DNA from: Desmonostoc muscorum LEGE 12446
GTDB lineage: Bacteria; Cyanobacteriota; Cyanobacteriia; Cyanobacteriales; Nostocaceae
Length of the DNA stretch: 64,000 bases
Assembly: GCF_015207005.2 (NCBI RefSeq)
Contig: NZ_JADEXS020000001.1
Coordinates: 6,347,001 to 6,411,000, forward strand
Direction: 5' to 3'
In this document: piece after piece, positions 20,101 to 29,300 of the stretch
Layout of the letters: the number at the start of each line of letters is the position of its first letter
Position numbering within the stretch: the stretch's first letter is position 1
Notes under the pieces: model-generated
What the model saw: only the letters and a program-made list of their open reading frames with translations
What the model was told of the DNA's origin: nothing
The model's database searches: none
Translations under genes and position numbers: made by a program

Positions 20101-20443
20101 CTTTCTCTAATTTGACAGAGTGGTCCCTGATTTTATCGAAAAGGGCTTCTATTTCTTCATCTTGAGAATAGTGATTTCCTAAATCATACTCATTGAGAAA
20201 TATCTTGCTATTAGTATCTATTACTTGAATAGGTATTTTTAAACCACGCGGACGATGAATATTTGTGCGAAGAATCTCGTTTCTAGCAATAACTTTCTCT
20301 AACGCTTCTTTCAATATCTCTACCTGTAAATCTCCTTCAATTAGAACAGCACATTGATTCCGATATAAATTACTACCTTGCTGTACTAACCAAAGGTGCT
20401 TTTGTTGAGGAGATAGTGGAAAACCCTGAATTTTTTGTTGCAT
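17177..20443 (-). CDS. NRPS: catalytically degenerate C-like domain, A (Thr), PCP
   Basis: 1088 residues. The N-terminal ~430 residues have a condensation-domain fold pattern (LSPQQKHLWL start, ARNEILRT) but the HHxxxDG site is replaced by LPSICTDYK near 139, so it should not condense. The preceding protein (20708-25339) ends in an extra intact C domain that can do the bond formation. This C-plus-degenerate-C arrangement resembles the 'interface' domains known to recruit stand-alone beta-hydroxylases in siderophore NRPSs. The A domain (YTSGSTGQPKG near 613) gives the code D-F-W-N-I-G-M-V-H-K, the canonical threonine code. The PCP Ser is in GGHSLL near 1011. Interface function is inferred; threonine is a strong prediction. 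Confidence 0.95.
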   Translation of the reverse strand: MQQKIQGFPLSPQQKHLWLVQQGSNLYRNQCAVLIEGDLQVEILKEALEKVIARNEILRTNIHRPRGLKIPIQVIDTNSKIFLNEYDLGNHYSQDEEIEALFDKIRDHSVKLEKGQLLKIDLVKCSAKKYVLFINLPSICTDYKTFKNIVYQISQYYTACLQNTEIDEETLQYADVATWQNELLEAEETTTRTNFWQQVDFSALDNLKLAFENCFSQESEFDPQVIKLVIHSDLLTKIEEIIQKYQISINIFFLTCWQILLWRLSGQSNLIVGVGCDGRNYEELKAALGLFGKYLPLVYHLQENYTFSDTLIQVKKLTDEMLEWQDSFSWNAFGKTDTDDIEQAFLPFCYDFEETIANYYAPQVSFSIHQHYVCVDRFKLKLSCVRTQNDLVKVEFHYDAKLFHKEDIENLASQWQTLLSSIINNPSLAISRLDILSEQEREKLLLTFNNTKTAELEYKCIHHWFEEQCDRTPDNIAVIYNNQQLSYQELNTRANQLAHYLQQLGVKPDVMVGICVERSLSMIIALLAILKAGGAYVPIDPAYPAERIGLILQSSQVSVLLTQQHLIENLPKHQTQVVCLETDRQTIAQQSQTNPISNCTADNLAYIIYTSGSTGQPKGVLINHANVVRLLAATDSWYNFNQQDVWTLFHSIAFDFSVWEIWGALLYGGKLIVVPYLLSRSPQDFYQLLLTQQVTILNQTPSAFRQLIQVEESLGNNNDLKLRAVIFGGEALQIESLRPWFERHGDQFPQLVNMYGITETTVHVTYRPLTMADLELASASVIGRPIPDLQVYLLDSYQQPVPIGIPGELHVGGVGLARGYLNQPELTAQRFIPNPFSDKEGDRLYKTGDLVRFLPNGDMEYIGRIDNQIKIRGFRVELGEIEATIIQHPSVSASVVMLRENKPGNQSLIAYIILHPDKTLTIPELRRFLQNKLLDHMVPTAFMILKAFPLTSNGKIDHRALPMPDALRPELEVAYVVPQTEVEKTIASVWQKALNIEKIGIHDNFFEIGGHSLLLVTVHSQLQEILNAELSTLDLFRYPTINSLAEYLSSSANQTAFLQETDIQIEKISDGKAQQRKRLQKIKSVENN

Positions 20444-20707
20444 TTTGATTATTCAATCCTAATTAAAAATTTTAGTCGCAATTTGTCAGACATTCTATTT
20501 CAATGCCCATACAAAATCTCAAGTTTTACTAAAACGCAGGGTAAAAAACGGGAGTATAAACTTTACCACTTAAAGTTTCGCGGGGATGTTCACCATTTTC
20601 ATTATTTATCTATTTTGATTAATTCAGGTTGTAAATTGATAGATTTTCTGCCAACTTTATCTAACTTATCCTTTAAATTGGAATTATTTATTTTTATCTG
20701 TTTCATT

Positions 20708-23700
20708 TTAATCCTCAACTTGAGTTATTGTTTCAATTACTTTTCGCTTAATTAGGCTTAACTTTTGTTGATGTTCCTGTTTTCGCTTTGCTTCTTTCTT
20801 TAACTTATATTCTTTGTCTGTTTTGGTGAGAATTGCTTCTATCTCACTCAATTTGATGTCAGGTTGGACAACAATTTGAGACAAAATTATTTCAAAACTA
20901 TTGAGTAACTGGTCTATGTTACTAGCATCAAATAAGTCTTGATTATATTTGAATAACCCAACTATTCCTTGCTGTGTATCCGTTAGTTCTAGAAGAAGAT
21001 CAAATCTTGGTACTATATTTTCTAAATCATCTAAACGAGTCAAAGTTAAATCTGAAAGTGCTAAAGGATGTGTAGGAGCATTTTGCAGGATAAACTTGAC
21101 TTGAAATAGAGGAGTTTGGCTTAAGTCTCTTTTCGGATTAAGAGCGGTAACTAGTTTTTCAAATGGTAAATCTTGGTGAGCATAGGCTTCTAGGCAAACT
21201 TTACGTATGTGTTGCAAAAATTCGCTAAAAGTAGGGTTACCAGATAAGTTACTACGCAACACCAATTGATTAACAAAAAATCCAATTAAATTCTCTATTT
21301 CTATACGATTCCGGTTAGCTATATCAGTACCAATAACAATATCTTTGTCACCTGTATACCAAGATAATAAAACCTTAAATGCTCCAAGTAACGTCATAAA
21401 TAATGTCGTTTCCTGGCTATCACCTAGCTTCTTAATCCCTTGGGATAATGTCTGAGAAAACATCAAAGCTTGCCTTCCTTCTTGAGATGTTTTCCCTTTG
21501 GAAACTTGAGGAATCGTAGGTAATTGTAAAACGGGTAAATTATCTCCTAATTGTTTTTCCCAATATGTAAGTAAGGTATTAAGTACCTCACCCTGCAAGC
21601 ACTTTCTTTGCCAAGCAGCAAAGTCTGCATACTGGATATTTATCTCTGGAAGCGGTGAAGGTTTATCACTAGAGAAAGCTTCATAAAGTACTGATAATTC
21701 TCGGATAAACACTCCTTCTGACCAAGCATCAAAGATAATATGATGCATAGTTACTAACAAAATATATTCCCTAGTTTTCAATCGTAAAAGAGTTAACCGT
21801 AGCAATGGAGCTTGTCTTAAATCAAATGGTTGCTGGTAATTTGCTAACCTTAAGGCTTCTACCTGTGCTTCACGTTCATTGTCAGGTAAATGTTGTAAAT
21901 CTACTATTGCTAAGGGTATCTGTAAAGCAGGAGCAATGATTTGAATTGGTTGCCCATTTACAATGTGTAAACATGTTCGTAAAATTTCATGTCTTCGCCC
22001 TATTTCATTAATACTTTGCTCCAAGGCTTTGACGTTGAGCGAACCTTCTAACAGTACTGCGCTAGAACCATTGTAAATATATGATTTTGGATCTAACTGA
22101 TGTAGAAACCACAATCTCTGCTGTGCAAAAGATAGTGGTAATTCTATCTCTCGTGAAACTCGTTCAATTGGCAGCAGTGACTTAAAGATGATCTGTTTTT
22201 CTTCTATAATTTTGGCGAACTTTGCTATTGTTGACAGTTCAAAAATTTTGCGTATTGGTAACTCGATATCAAGATTTTTATTAATACGGGATATAACTTG
22301 GGTTGCTAAAAGTGAGTGTCCGCCCAATTCAAAAAAATTGTCGTTTATTCCTATCTTTTCTAAGCCAAGTACTTCCATCCAAATCGTCGCTAATTGTTTT
22401 TCAATGGAGGTTTGAGGTGCAACAAAGCTTTCTTCAAATTCTGTTATTACTATATTAAGTGCAGGCAGCGCCTTACGGTCAACCTTACCATTAGGTGTTA
22501 GTGGGAGTGCCTCTAAAATTACAAAATTTGTTGGTATCATGTAGCTTGGCAATTTTGACTCCAAAAAGCTACGCAGTTCAGGAATTGTTAATGTTTGTTC
22601 GTTTTCAGGGACTAAATAAGCAACTATTCGTTGAGAGTCTACTGAATCTTTGCGTACTACAACTACAGCTTCTCGAACTGTGGAATTTTGGGCGAGCAGT
22701 GCTTCAATTTCTCCTAGTTCAATACGAAAACCACGGACTTTTACTTGGTGGTCAATTCGACCAATGTACTCTATTTCTCCATTTGATAGATAGCGGGCTA
22801 AATCTCCTGTTTTATATAAACGCGTAGCTTTTTCACTAAATGGATTTGGTATAAATTTCTCTGCTGTCAAGTCAGGACGGTTCAAATAGCCTCGTGCAAG
22901 TCCATCGCCACCGATGTGTAATTCTCCTGCTACACCCACAGGAACTAACTGGTTGTATTGATTTAGGATGTAAAGTTGCGTATTAGCGATCGCCTGATTA
23001 ATTGGTACAATTTTGCTGTCAGTTTCTATCTGAGATGCTGCTGACCAAATAGTGGTTTCTGTAGGGCCGTACATATTCCACAGCGAGGCACACCGATGCA
23101 ATAATTGATTGGCTAAGTGTCCAGGTAAAGCTTCTCCACCACAGAGAATTTTTAATTGATGATTCCCACTCCAGCCTGCTGTTAAAAGTAATTGCCAAGT
23201 CGCTGGTGTGGCTTGCATGACTGTTGCTTTTGAGTCTGTCAATTTTGCTGATAGTTGGATTCCGTCTGACGCTATTTCCCGACTAGCAATTACCAAACGA
23301 CCACCAACTATAATTGGCAGAAAAAGTTCTAAGGCAGCAATATCAAAGGAATAAGTCGTAACTGCTAGTAAGGTATCGTGTTGGGTTAATCCTGGCCTTT
23401 CCTGCATGGAGTACAAAAAGTTACTTAAAGCGCTGTGAGGAATTTGTACGCCTTTCGGTTTGCCTGTAGAACCAGAGGTATAGATGACATAAGCTAGGCT
23501 ATCAGTAGTTAGTTCAGAAAATAAATTTTCCTGACTTTGTTGTGCAATTTTCTGCCAATCTGCATCAAAACAAACAACTTTAGCTTTGTTTTGCGGTATT
23601 GCTTCTAACAAGAATGTTTGAGTTAACAATACTGGCACTTGGGCATCTTCTAAAATAAATCTTAATCGCTCTTTAGGATAACTAGGATCTAGTGGAATGT

Positions 23701-25339
23701 ATGCTCCACCCGCTTTGAGTATCGCTAATAATCCAATGAGCATATTCAGCGATGCCTTCGGCAACGTCTTCGACGAACGCTCTACACAAATTCCCACTAA
23801 AACTTCTGCTTTTACTCCCAATTCTTGCAAATAATGTGCAAGTTTATTTGCTTTTGTGTTCAGTTCAGAATATGTTAATTGTTGATTTTCAAATATTACT
23901 GCTACTGCGTCAGGTGTTTTTTTTACTTGCGCTTCAAATAACTGATGAATGCACTTTTGAGGATAGTCAATTTGGGTATTATTCCAATCTATCAATAATT
24001 TGTGATGTTCTTGTGCAGTCAGCAATGGCAAATCTTTAACACGCTGTTGTTGGTTGGCTGTCATACCCAATAATAATGTACAAAAGTGCCCCAACATCCG
24101 CTTAATTGTAGTTGACTCAAACCTAGAGCTTTCATAGAAAATTTCTAATAATAATTCCGAATCCACCTTCACTGACACAGTGAGGGGATAATGAGGATGC
24201 ATAAAACTACGAATATTAGATATTTTTAAGTTACTGACTTCCTGTAATTTAGAAAAATCTGTTGGGTAATTCTGAAAATTAACTATACTTTCAAACAAAG
24301 GTTGCCCAGCGGGTATATCACTGCACTTTTGAATTTTGATTAATGGACATTGCTCATACTGTCGTGTTTCATTTTGCTGTACTTGGAGTTGTTTTAACCA
24401 AGAGACAACAGATTCTTCTGGATTTATACACACTCGCACTGGCAGAGTGGTGATTAACACCCCCACCATTGATTCGGTTCCGGCTAAACTACCCCGACCA
24501 GAAACAACAGTTCCAAAAACAACATCATTCTCTCCATTGTAACGGTTTAAAAGGATAGCCCATGTACCTTGTATTAAAGTATTTAAAGTTAGCTGTTGCT
24601 GTCGTGCAAAAGACTGCAATGCTAATGTTTCGGCGATTGATAGTTTAATTTTTTGTTGTTTATATTGTTTATTTTCATCAGATAAATTACTAGAAGGATG
24701 GTCTACGATCAAAGGAGTAGTTCCTGTAAATTCTTGCAAATATTTTCGCCAGAAAGTCTCACTCTTGGATATATCCTGCTGTTGCAGCCAAGCTATATAA
24801 TCTCGGTAAGGACGAGGTTTTTTTAAAGATAAATTTTGATTTTGGCTAAATGCTTTGTAAAATGCAAAAACTTCATCCATAACCAAAGATGAAGACCATC
24901 CATCTAGTAACAAATGATGTTGGCTCCAGACAAATTGATAGTTATTTTTGATTAATTTAATTAGAGTTAAGTGCATCAAAGGTGCTTGAGAAATATTAAA
25001 ACTTCGCTGTTGTTCTGCGGCTAATAAAGTTTCGATACGCTTTTGTTGGGTAATACTTTCAATTCCAGACCAATCTTCTTCGTCCCAAGGCAATTTAACT
25101 TGCTTATGTACAATCTGAGCAGGTTCTTTTAAACCTTCCCAAACAAAAGATGTTCGCAAAATTGGGTGGCGTTCTAGCAATTGCTCCCAAGCTTGCTTGA
25201 ATGCTGAAATATTAAGTTCTCCCTGGATATTACAACTGAAAACTTCGCAATAAACTGCTGAGTCTGGGGCATAAAGACTGTGAAATAGTATGCCCTGCTG
25301 TGTCGGTGAAAGTGGATAAAAATCTTCAATACTTTTCAT
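20708..25339 (-). CDS. NRPS: C (DCL-type), A (Gly), PCP, C
   Basis: 1543 residues. The first C domain starts FYPLSPTQQGILFH, the form that follows E domains, with intact HHLLLDGW near 143. The A domain (YTSGSTGKPKG near 623) has the derived code D-I-L-Q-L-G-M-I-W-K, very close to the glycine code of Nostoc NRPSs. The PCP has GGHSLL near 1007. A second C domain of the ordinary LCL kind (LPLSFAQQRLWFL; HHIIFDAWS near 1200) closes the protein and should act with the Thr module encoded next. Between A1 and A2 there is an eight-residue insert caused by a 24-bp repeat at 23754-23777. A 264-base gap without a clear gene separates it from the next cluster gene. Confidence 0.95.
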   Translation of the reverse strand: MKSIEDFYPLSPTQQGILFHSLYAPDSAVYCEVFSCNIQGELNISAFKQAWEQLLERHPILRTSFVWEGLKEPAQIVHKQVKLPWDEEDWSGIESITQQKRIETLLAAEQQRSFNISQAPLMHLTLIKLIKNNYQFVWSQHHLLLDGWSSSLVMDEVFAFYKAFSQNQNLSLKKPRPYRDYIAWLQQQDISKSETFWRKYLQEFTGTTPLIVDHPSSNLSDENKQYKQQKIKLSIAETLALQSFARQQQLTLNTLIQGTWAILLNRYNGENDVVFGTVVSGRGSLAGTESMVGVLITTLPVRVCINPEESVVSWLKQLQVQQNETRQYEQCPLIKIQKCSDIPAGQPLFESIVNFQNYPTDFSKLQEVSNLKISNIRSFMHPHYPLTVSVKVDSELLLEIFYESSRFESTTIKRMLGHFCTLLLGMTANQQQRVKDLPLLTAQEHHKLLIDWNNTQIDYPQKCIHQLFEAQVKKTPDAVAVIFENQQLTYSELNTKANKLAHYLQELGVKAEVLVGICVERSSKTLPKASLNMLIGLLAILKAGGAYIPLDPSYPKERLRFILEDAQVPVLLTQTFLLEAIPQNKAKVVCFDADWQKIAQQSQENLFSELTTDSLAYVIYTSGSTGKPKGVQIPHSALSNFLYSMQERPGLTQHDTLLAVTTYSFDIAALELFLPIIVGGRLVIASREIASDGIQLSAKLTDSKATVMQATPATWQLLLTAGWSGNHQLKILCGGEALPGHLANQLLHRCASLWNMYGPTETTIWSAASQIETDSKIVPINQAIANTQLYILNQYNQLVPVGVAGELHIGGDGLARGYLNRPDLTAEKFIPNPFSEKATRLYKTGDLARYLSNGEIEYIGRIDHQVKVRGFRIELGEIEALLAQNSTVREAVVVVRKDSVDSQRIVAYLVPENEQTLTIPELRSFLESKLPSYMIPTNFVILEALPLTPNGKVDRKALPALNIVITEFEESFVAPQTSIEKQLATIWMEVLGLEKIGINDNFFELGGHSLLATQVISRINKNLDIELPIRKIFELSTIAKFAKIIEEKQIIFKSLLPIERVSREIELPLSFAQQRLWFLHQLDPKSYIYNGSSAVLLEGSLNVKALEQSINEIGRRHEILRTCLHIVNGQPIQIIAPALQIPLAIVDLQHLPDNEREAQVEALRLANYQQPFDLRQAPLLRLTLLRLKTREYILLVTMHHIIFDAWSEGVFIRELSVLYEAFSSDKPSPLPEINIQYADFAAWQRKCLQGEVLNTLLTYWEKQLGDNLPVLQLPTIPQVSKGKTSQEGRQALMFSQTLSQGIKKLGDSQETTLFMTLLGAFKVLLSWYTGDKDIVIGTDIANRNRIEIENLIGFFVNQLVLRSNLSGNPTFSEFLQHIRKVCLEAYAHQDLPFEKLVTALNPKRDLSQTPLFQVKFILQNAPTHPLALSDLTLTRLDDLENIVPRFDLLLELTDTQQGIVGLFKYNQDLFDASNIDQLLNSFEIILSQIVVQPDIKLSEIEAILTKTDKEYKLKKEAKRKQEHQQKLSLIKRKVIETITQVED
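23754..23777. repeat. 24-bp dispersed repeat inserted in frame into a HIP1 site within the Gly A domain
   Basis: The segment begins GCCTTCGGCAACG and is flanked by GCGAT on one side and CGC on the other; removing it rebuilds GCGATCGC exactly. The homologous A domains in this window read VERSLSM or QRSLEM, while this one reads VERS-SKTLPKAS-LNML. It resembles the very small (about 24 bp) dispersed repeats described in Nostoc genomes. Confidence 0.8.
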
Positions 25340-25373
25340 TTCATCAATACTAATAAACTCTATTTTTTCTCAA

Positions 25374-26294
25374 TTATTTTGTAGGATCATCAATTATAGG
25401 AAATTTAAATCCTAATTTTTCCGCTGAATCTATACCAATTTCTTCTAAATATTCCGCTCTTAATGTATTATGTTCCATCACATTACCTGATTCTGTATTA
25501 TTTCCTTTATAAATAAAAATTTGATTGCGATAAAAGTGGATGCCAACGATATTTTTATCAAAATAATTAGGTAAATACCCAGGATTGAAAAATTCCTGAT
25601 GACTTAAACAATCAACTAGTCTTTTAAAAAAGTTCATCATCGTTTTCTGGTCGTATAAATCTAAGCTTCCCCCATACTGTGACCATTCGGGAGGCTCGGT
25701 ATCATCAGAAAAATTAGACCAATTTTCGTAACTAGGTATATAAGAAGTATGAGTATCTTCAATTATATAAATTCCACCATCATTGAGTTCTGGAAACAGA
25801 ACTTTGAATGTTTTAATTACATGGTCATTGTGATGACTACCATCATCAATGATGATGTCTAATTTGCCTGTTTGTTGGATAACATTTTTCAAAAAAACCT
25901 CATCATCTTGGCTTCCTTGAAAAATTTTAATTCTGTTTGACTCTAAAGCTGTTTTATCTACAATATCAATACCATAAATCATACTATTAGTAAAATAGTT
26001 CTTCCACATTCTTAAAGATTCGCCACCAGAATATGGGTCATCAGCATAACTACCCGATACGCCAACTTCGAGACCACCTATACCTATTTCCAAAATTTTT
26101 AATTTTTTAGTTCTTAAAGGTGCAAAATGAAATTGATAATGCTGACCGAACAAATGAGGATTCCATTTACAGTCATATAACTGCAATAATTTAGTTAAAT
26201 CCTTACGGTGGATAAATAGCATTAACTTATGGTACAAATTTTGCAAAATTGTTCTGGGATATGTATCTTGCTTCACTACGATCGCTCCTATCAA
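25374..26294 (-). CDS. Class I SAM-dependent methyltransferase, MycE/TylE-like
   Basis: 306 residues. The region around ILEIGIGG (SAM site, near residue 70), SLRMWKNYF, IYGIDIVDK and IIDDGSHHNDH, plus GGIYIIEDTHTSY, matches the family of MycE (mycinamicin O-methyltransferase) and cephalosporin-hydroxylase-like proteins. The Asp and His of IDDGSHH are metal- and substrate-binding in that family. Known members methylate sugar hydroxyls on macrolides, but no glycosyltransferase or sugar gene is seen here, so the target may be a hydroxyl put on by the cluster oxygenases. It lies 30-35 bases from both neighbours and is clearly part of the operon. Confidence 0.82.
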   Translation of the reverse strand: MIGAIVVKQDTYPRTILQNLYHKLMLFIHRKDLTKLLQLYDCKWNPHLFGQHYQFHFAPLRTKKLKILEIGIGGLEVGVSGSYADDPYSGGESLRMWKNYFTNSMIYGIDIVDKTALESNRIKIFQGSQDDEVFLKNVIQQTGKLDIIIDDGSHHNDHVIKTFKVLFPELNDGGIYIIEDTHTSYIPSYENWSNFSDDTEPPEWSQYGGSLDLYDQKTMMNFFKRLVDCLSHQEFFNPGYLPNYFDKNIVGIHFYRNQIFIYKGNNTESGNVMEHNTLRAEYLEEIGIDSAEKLGFKFPIIDDPTK

Positions 26295-26324
26295 TAATGA
26301 GTATATTTTTGTAAAAATAAAACT

Positions 26325-29300
26325 TTAAGAGTTATCAATTTTTGCCAGAATATTATCAATATCAGCTTGACTCCATTGACTGGATTTAAATTCTGCAAAG
26401 TCAGAAGGTGTGTAATTTTCTAATGAAGAAGGCTGACAATCATTAATTAGCGATCGCAAAGTTTCTACAAAGTCTTCAATCAATTGTTTCACCGTCTCTG
26501 CTCGATGCATATTTGTGCTATAAGTCCAATCTACTTTTAACTTATTATCAGCAATCAAACTATTAATTTCTAACAGATGGCTGCGCTTTCCTTGCAAACT
26601 AACAACATGTCCAAAAGATTTTTGAGATAGCTTCCACAAAGGAGATTTTGGTAAGGTTTCTTCTAAGTTACCAAGGTAGAGAAAAATGATTTCTGCTGGT
26701 TGTAACAAACGTATTTTTTCAGTAATTATTAAGTCATCACTCAAATATCGCAGCACACCATAACCAAGACCTTGATTTGGAAAATTACGTAGTTGCTCTT
26801 TCACTAATTTCAATGCTTCTCCTGGCTGATAAGTTTCCTCTAAATCCAAAAATACAGGAGCAATATTAGTAAACCAACCCACAGTCCGACTTACGTCTAT
26901 ATCATCAAAAATTACCTCCCTACCATTTCCTTCTAAATCAACCAACAGCGATTCTGTTCCAGTCCATTTACTAATTACTTGTCTTAAGGCAAATAGTAAA
27001 ATTTCCTCCATTTGAACTCGATAGGCTACTGTCACTTCTTCTAGTAGTATTTGGGTTTCTGCAACACTTAATGTTATTGATATAGTCTCTGCTGATGCTA
27101 CAGTGTTCGCGCCTTGTGGATAATCTACGGGTAACGGTGATACCGACTCACGAGAAGCTGACAACCAATAAACTTCTTCCCATTGCAATTCAGTTGATTT
27201 AGCATATTTAATTAAACGTTCTGCCCACTGTTTGAAGGAGGTTGTTTTGGCTGGCAATTTAATTGCTTTGCCTTCATTTAACTGTTGGTATGCTGTTTGC
27301 AAATCATCAAGTAAAATTCGCCAAGAGCCAACATCAACTGCTAAATGATGAATCACAAATAGTAATCTTTGAGGTTGCTGTGTCCCTAATTCAAAAAGAG
27401 CAACCTGTAAAAGGGGACCGGATAAAAGATTTAAAGATGCTTGCAACTCATTAGCAGCTGATTCAAAAGCAGATTCTTGCAATAAATCTGGTACTGCTGA
27501 CAAATCTATTTGCACAAAGGGCACAAATTCATCAGGAAGGGTATTAATCTGCTGGACGCCAGATTCATTTTCGACGTAACGTAAACGCAAGGCATCATGA
27601 TGTCCGAGCAAATATTGTATTGCCTGAGCTAGTAAGCCTGGAACAATAGGTTGTTGTACTTCTAGTAAAATAGCTTGGTTCCAATGATGTTTATCGACTA
27701 AATTCTGTTCAAAAAACCAGTGTTGGATAGGTGTTAAAGGGAGTTCTCCCTGTATTAATCCTTGTTCGCTCAAAACACTCTGAGTTCTGGTTGCTACTTC
27801 TGCTAATTCTGCAATCGTTGGGTATTCAAATAAATGTTGATTATTAAGACGTAACCCCGCTTTATTTGCCCTAGCTGTAACTTGAATACTGAGAAGAGAA
27901 TCCCCTCCTAACTCCAAAAAGTTATCGTATATACCTACTTGTTCAAATCCCAAAGCTTCTTGCCAAATGTTAGCAATGATTTGCTCTGTTTCATTTCTAG
28001 GAGCAACATATATATTGTGTAACTTTGGTCTAGAGTGGAGCGATTGGGAATTTTCTGGCAGCAAAGATTTGGTATTTTTTAATGATTCATGTCCAACCCA
28101 GCGTTTGATTCTAGCTGGTAAATTAGTCGTTGAAACAACTACTTGAGTTAGATTTTTCAGAGTTAAGACACCTTTAAATACTTCTATTCCTTCGCTAGCT
28201 GTCATGAATACGTCATTCGCAGTTTCTTGTTTACCAGCCAATTCTCCAGCTAATTGATTTGTGAGCCAATTATCCCAATTTACACTTATCCAAGGTGTCG
28301 AGTTTGTCTGATTATGTTTATAAACAAAGGCATCAGTAAATAAATGCGCTGCTGGGTAAGCTGCCATGCCTAAAGCACCCAACATTGATGATAAAGAAGA
28401 TATCAATATACAAAAATCAAGCTCTATCCCTTGCAAAATTTTTTCTAAAACAAACAGTCCCTGACCATTTGCTTGTAGTTGCTTTTCACATTCACTGCGA
28501 TTTATTTCTCGAATAGTTCCAAATAATTTGATGCCTGCTGCATGGATAACTCCGTTAATTTTACCAAAGCGATCGCCACTTTGAATAATTACTGCTTGCA
28601 TTTGCGCTTCATTGGCAACATCAGCGCTTTCTGCAATCACCTCTGCACCAAGTTTTTCAAGTTCCTCGATTTTCAATATCTTCCGGCTTACCTCATCTGT
28701 CTCACCATGAGTTTTTAGCCATTGCTGCCATTCCTCGCGCTGGGGAAGAAACGATCTTCCGACCAAAATCAGCTTTGCTTTTACTGTTTTTGCTAGATAT
28801 TCAGCCAGTTCAAGGCCTATACCACCCAAACCACCAGTAATTAGGTATACACCAGATTCTTTGAGAGTACAATCCAAGTTGAATGTAGAATCATCCCCAG
28901 GAATTGGCTCAAAAGTCTGTATCCAACGATGATGTCTGCGGTAAGCAATCACCAAATCCGATGATTCGTGGCATACCTCCGCCATTAGTTGGTCTATATT
29001 TTCTTCAATCCTACCGACATCTATACTCCGACAACTAATATTTGCATACTCTTGGGGAATGACTTTACACATTCCTAATACAGTTGCCTGTTCTGGATTT
29101 AAGCTCTCAACACCCGTCACGTCGTGTATATTGTTTGTTACGACAAAAATCTTTATTGGTTGAGTAATATCCTGTTTTTCAAGAGACTGTGCCAGAAATA
29201 ATAAACTATAAAAACCCAGATTTTGACAATTTTCAAAATACTCTATTCTTGGTTGTGTCTGTTCGTCTGCTGTGATACTCCACAAATGAATAATTCTGTC

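Noticed and set aside
17177..20443. Asp-loading module as in beta-hydroxyaspartate siderophores
   Set aside because: The derived A-domain code is the canonical threonine code (DFWNIGMVHK), not the Asp code.
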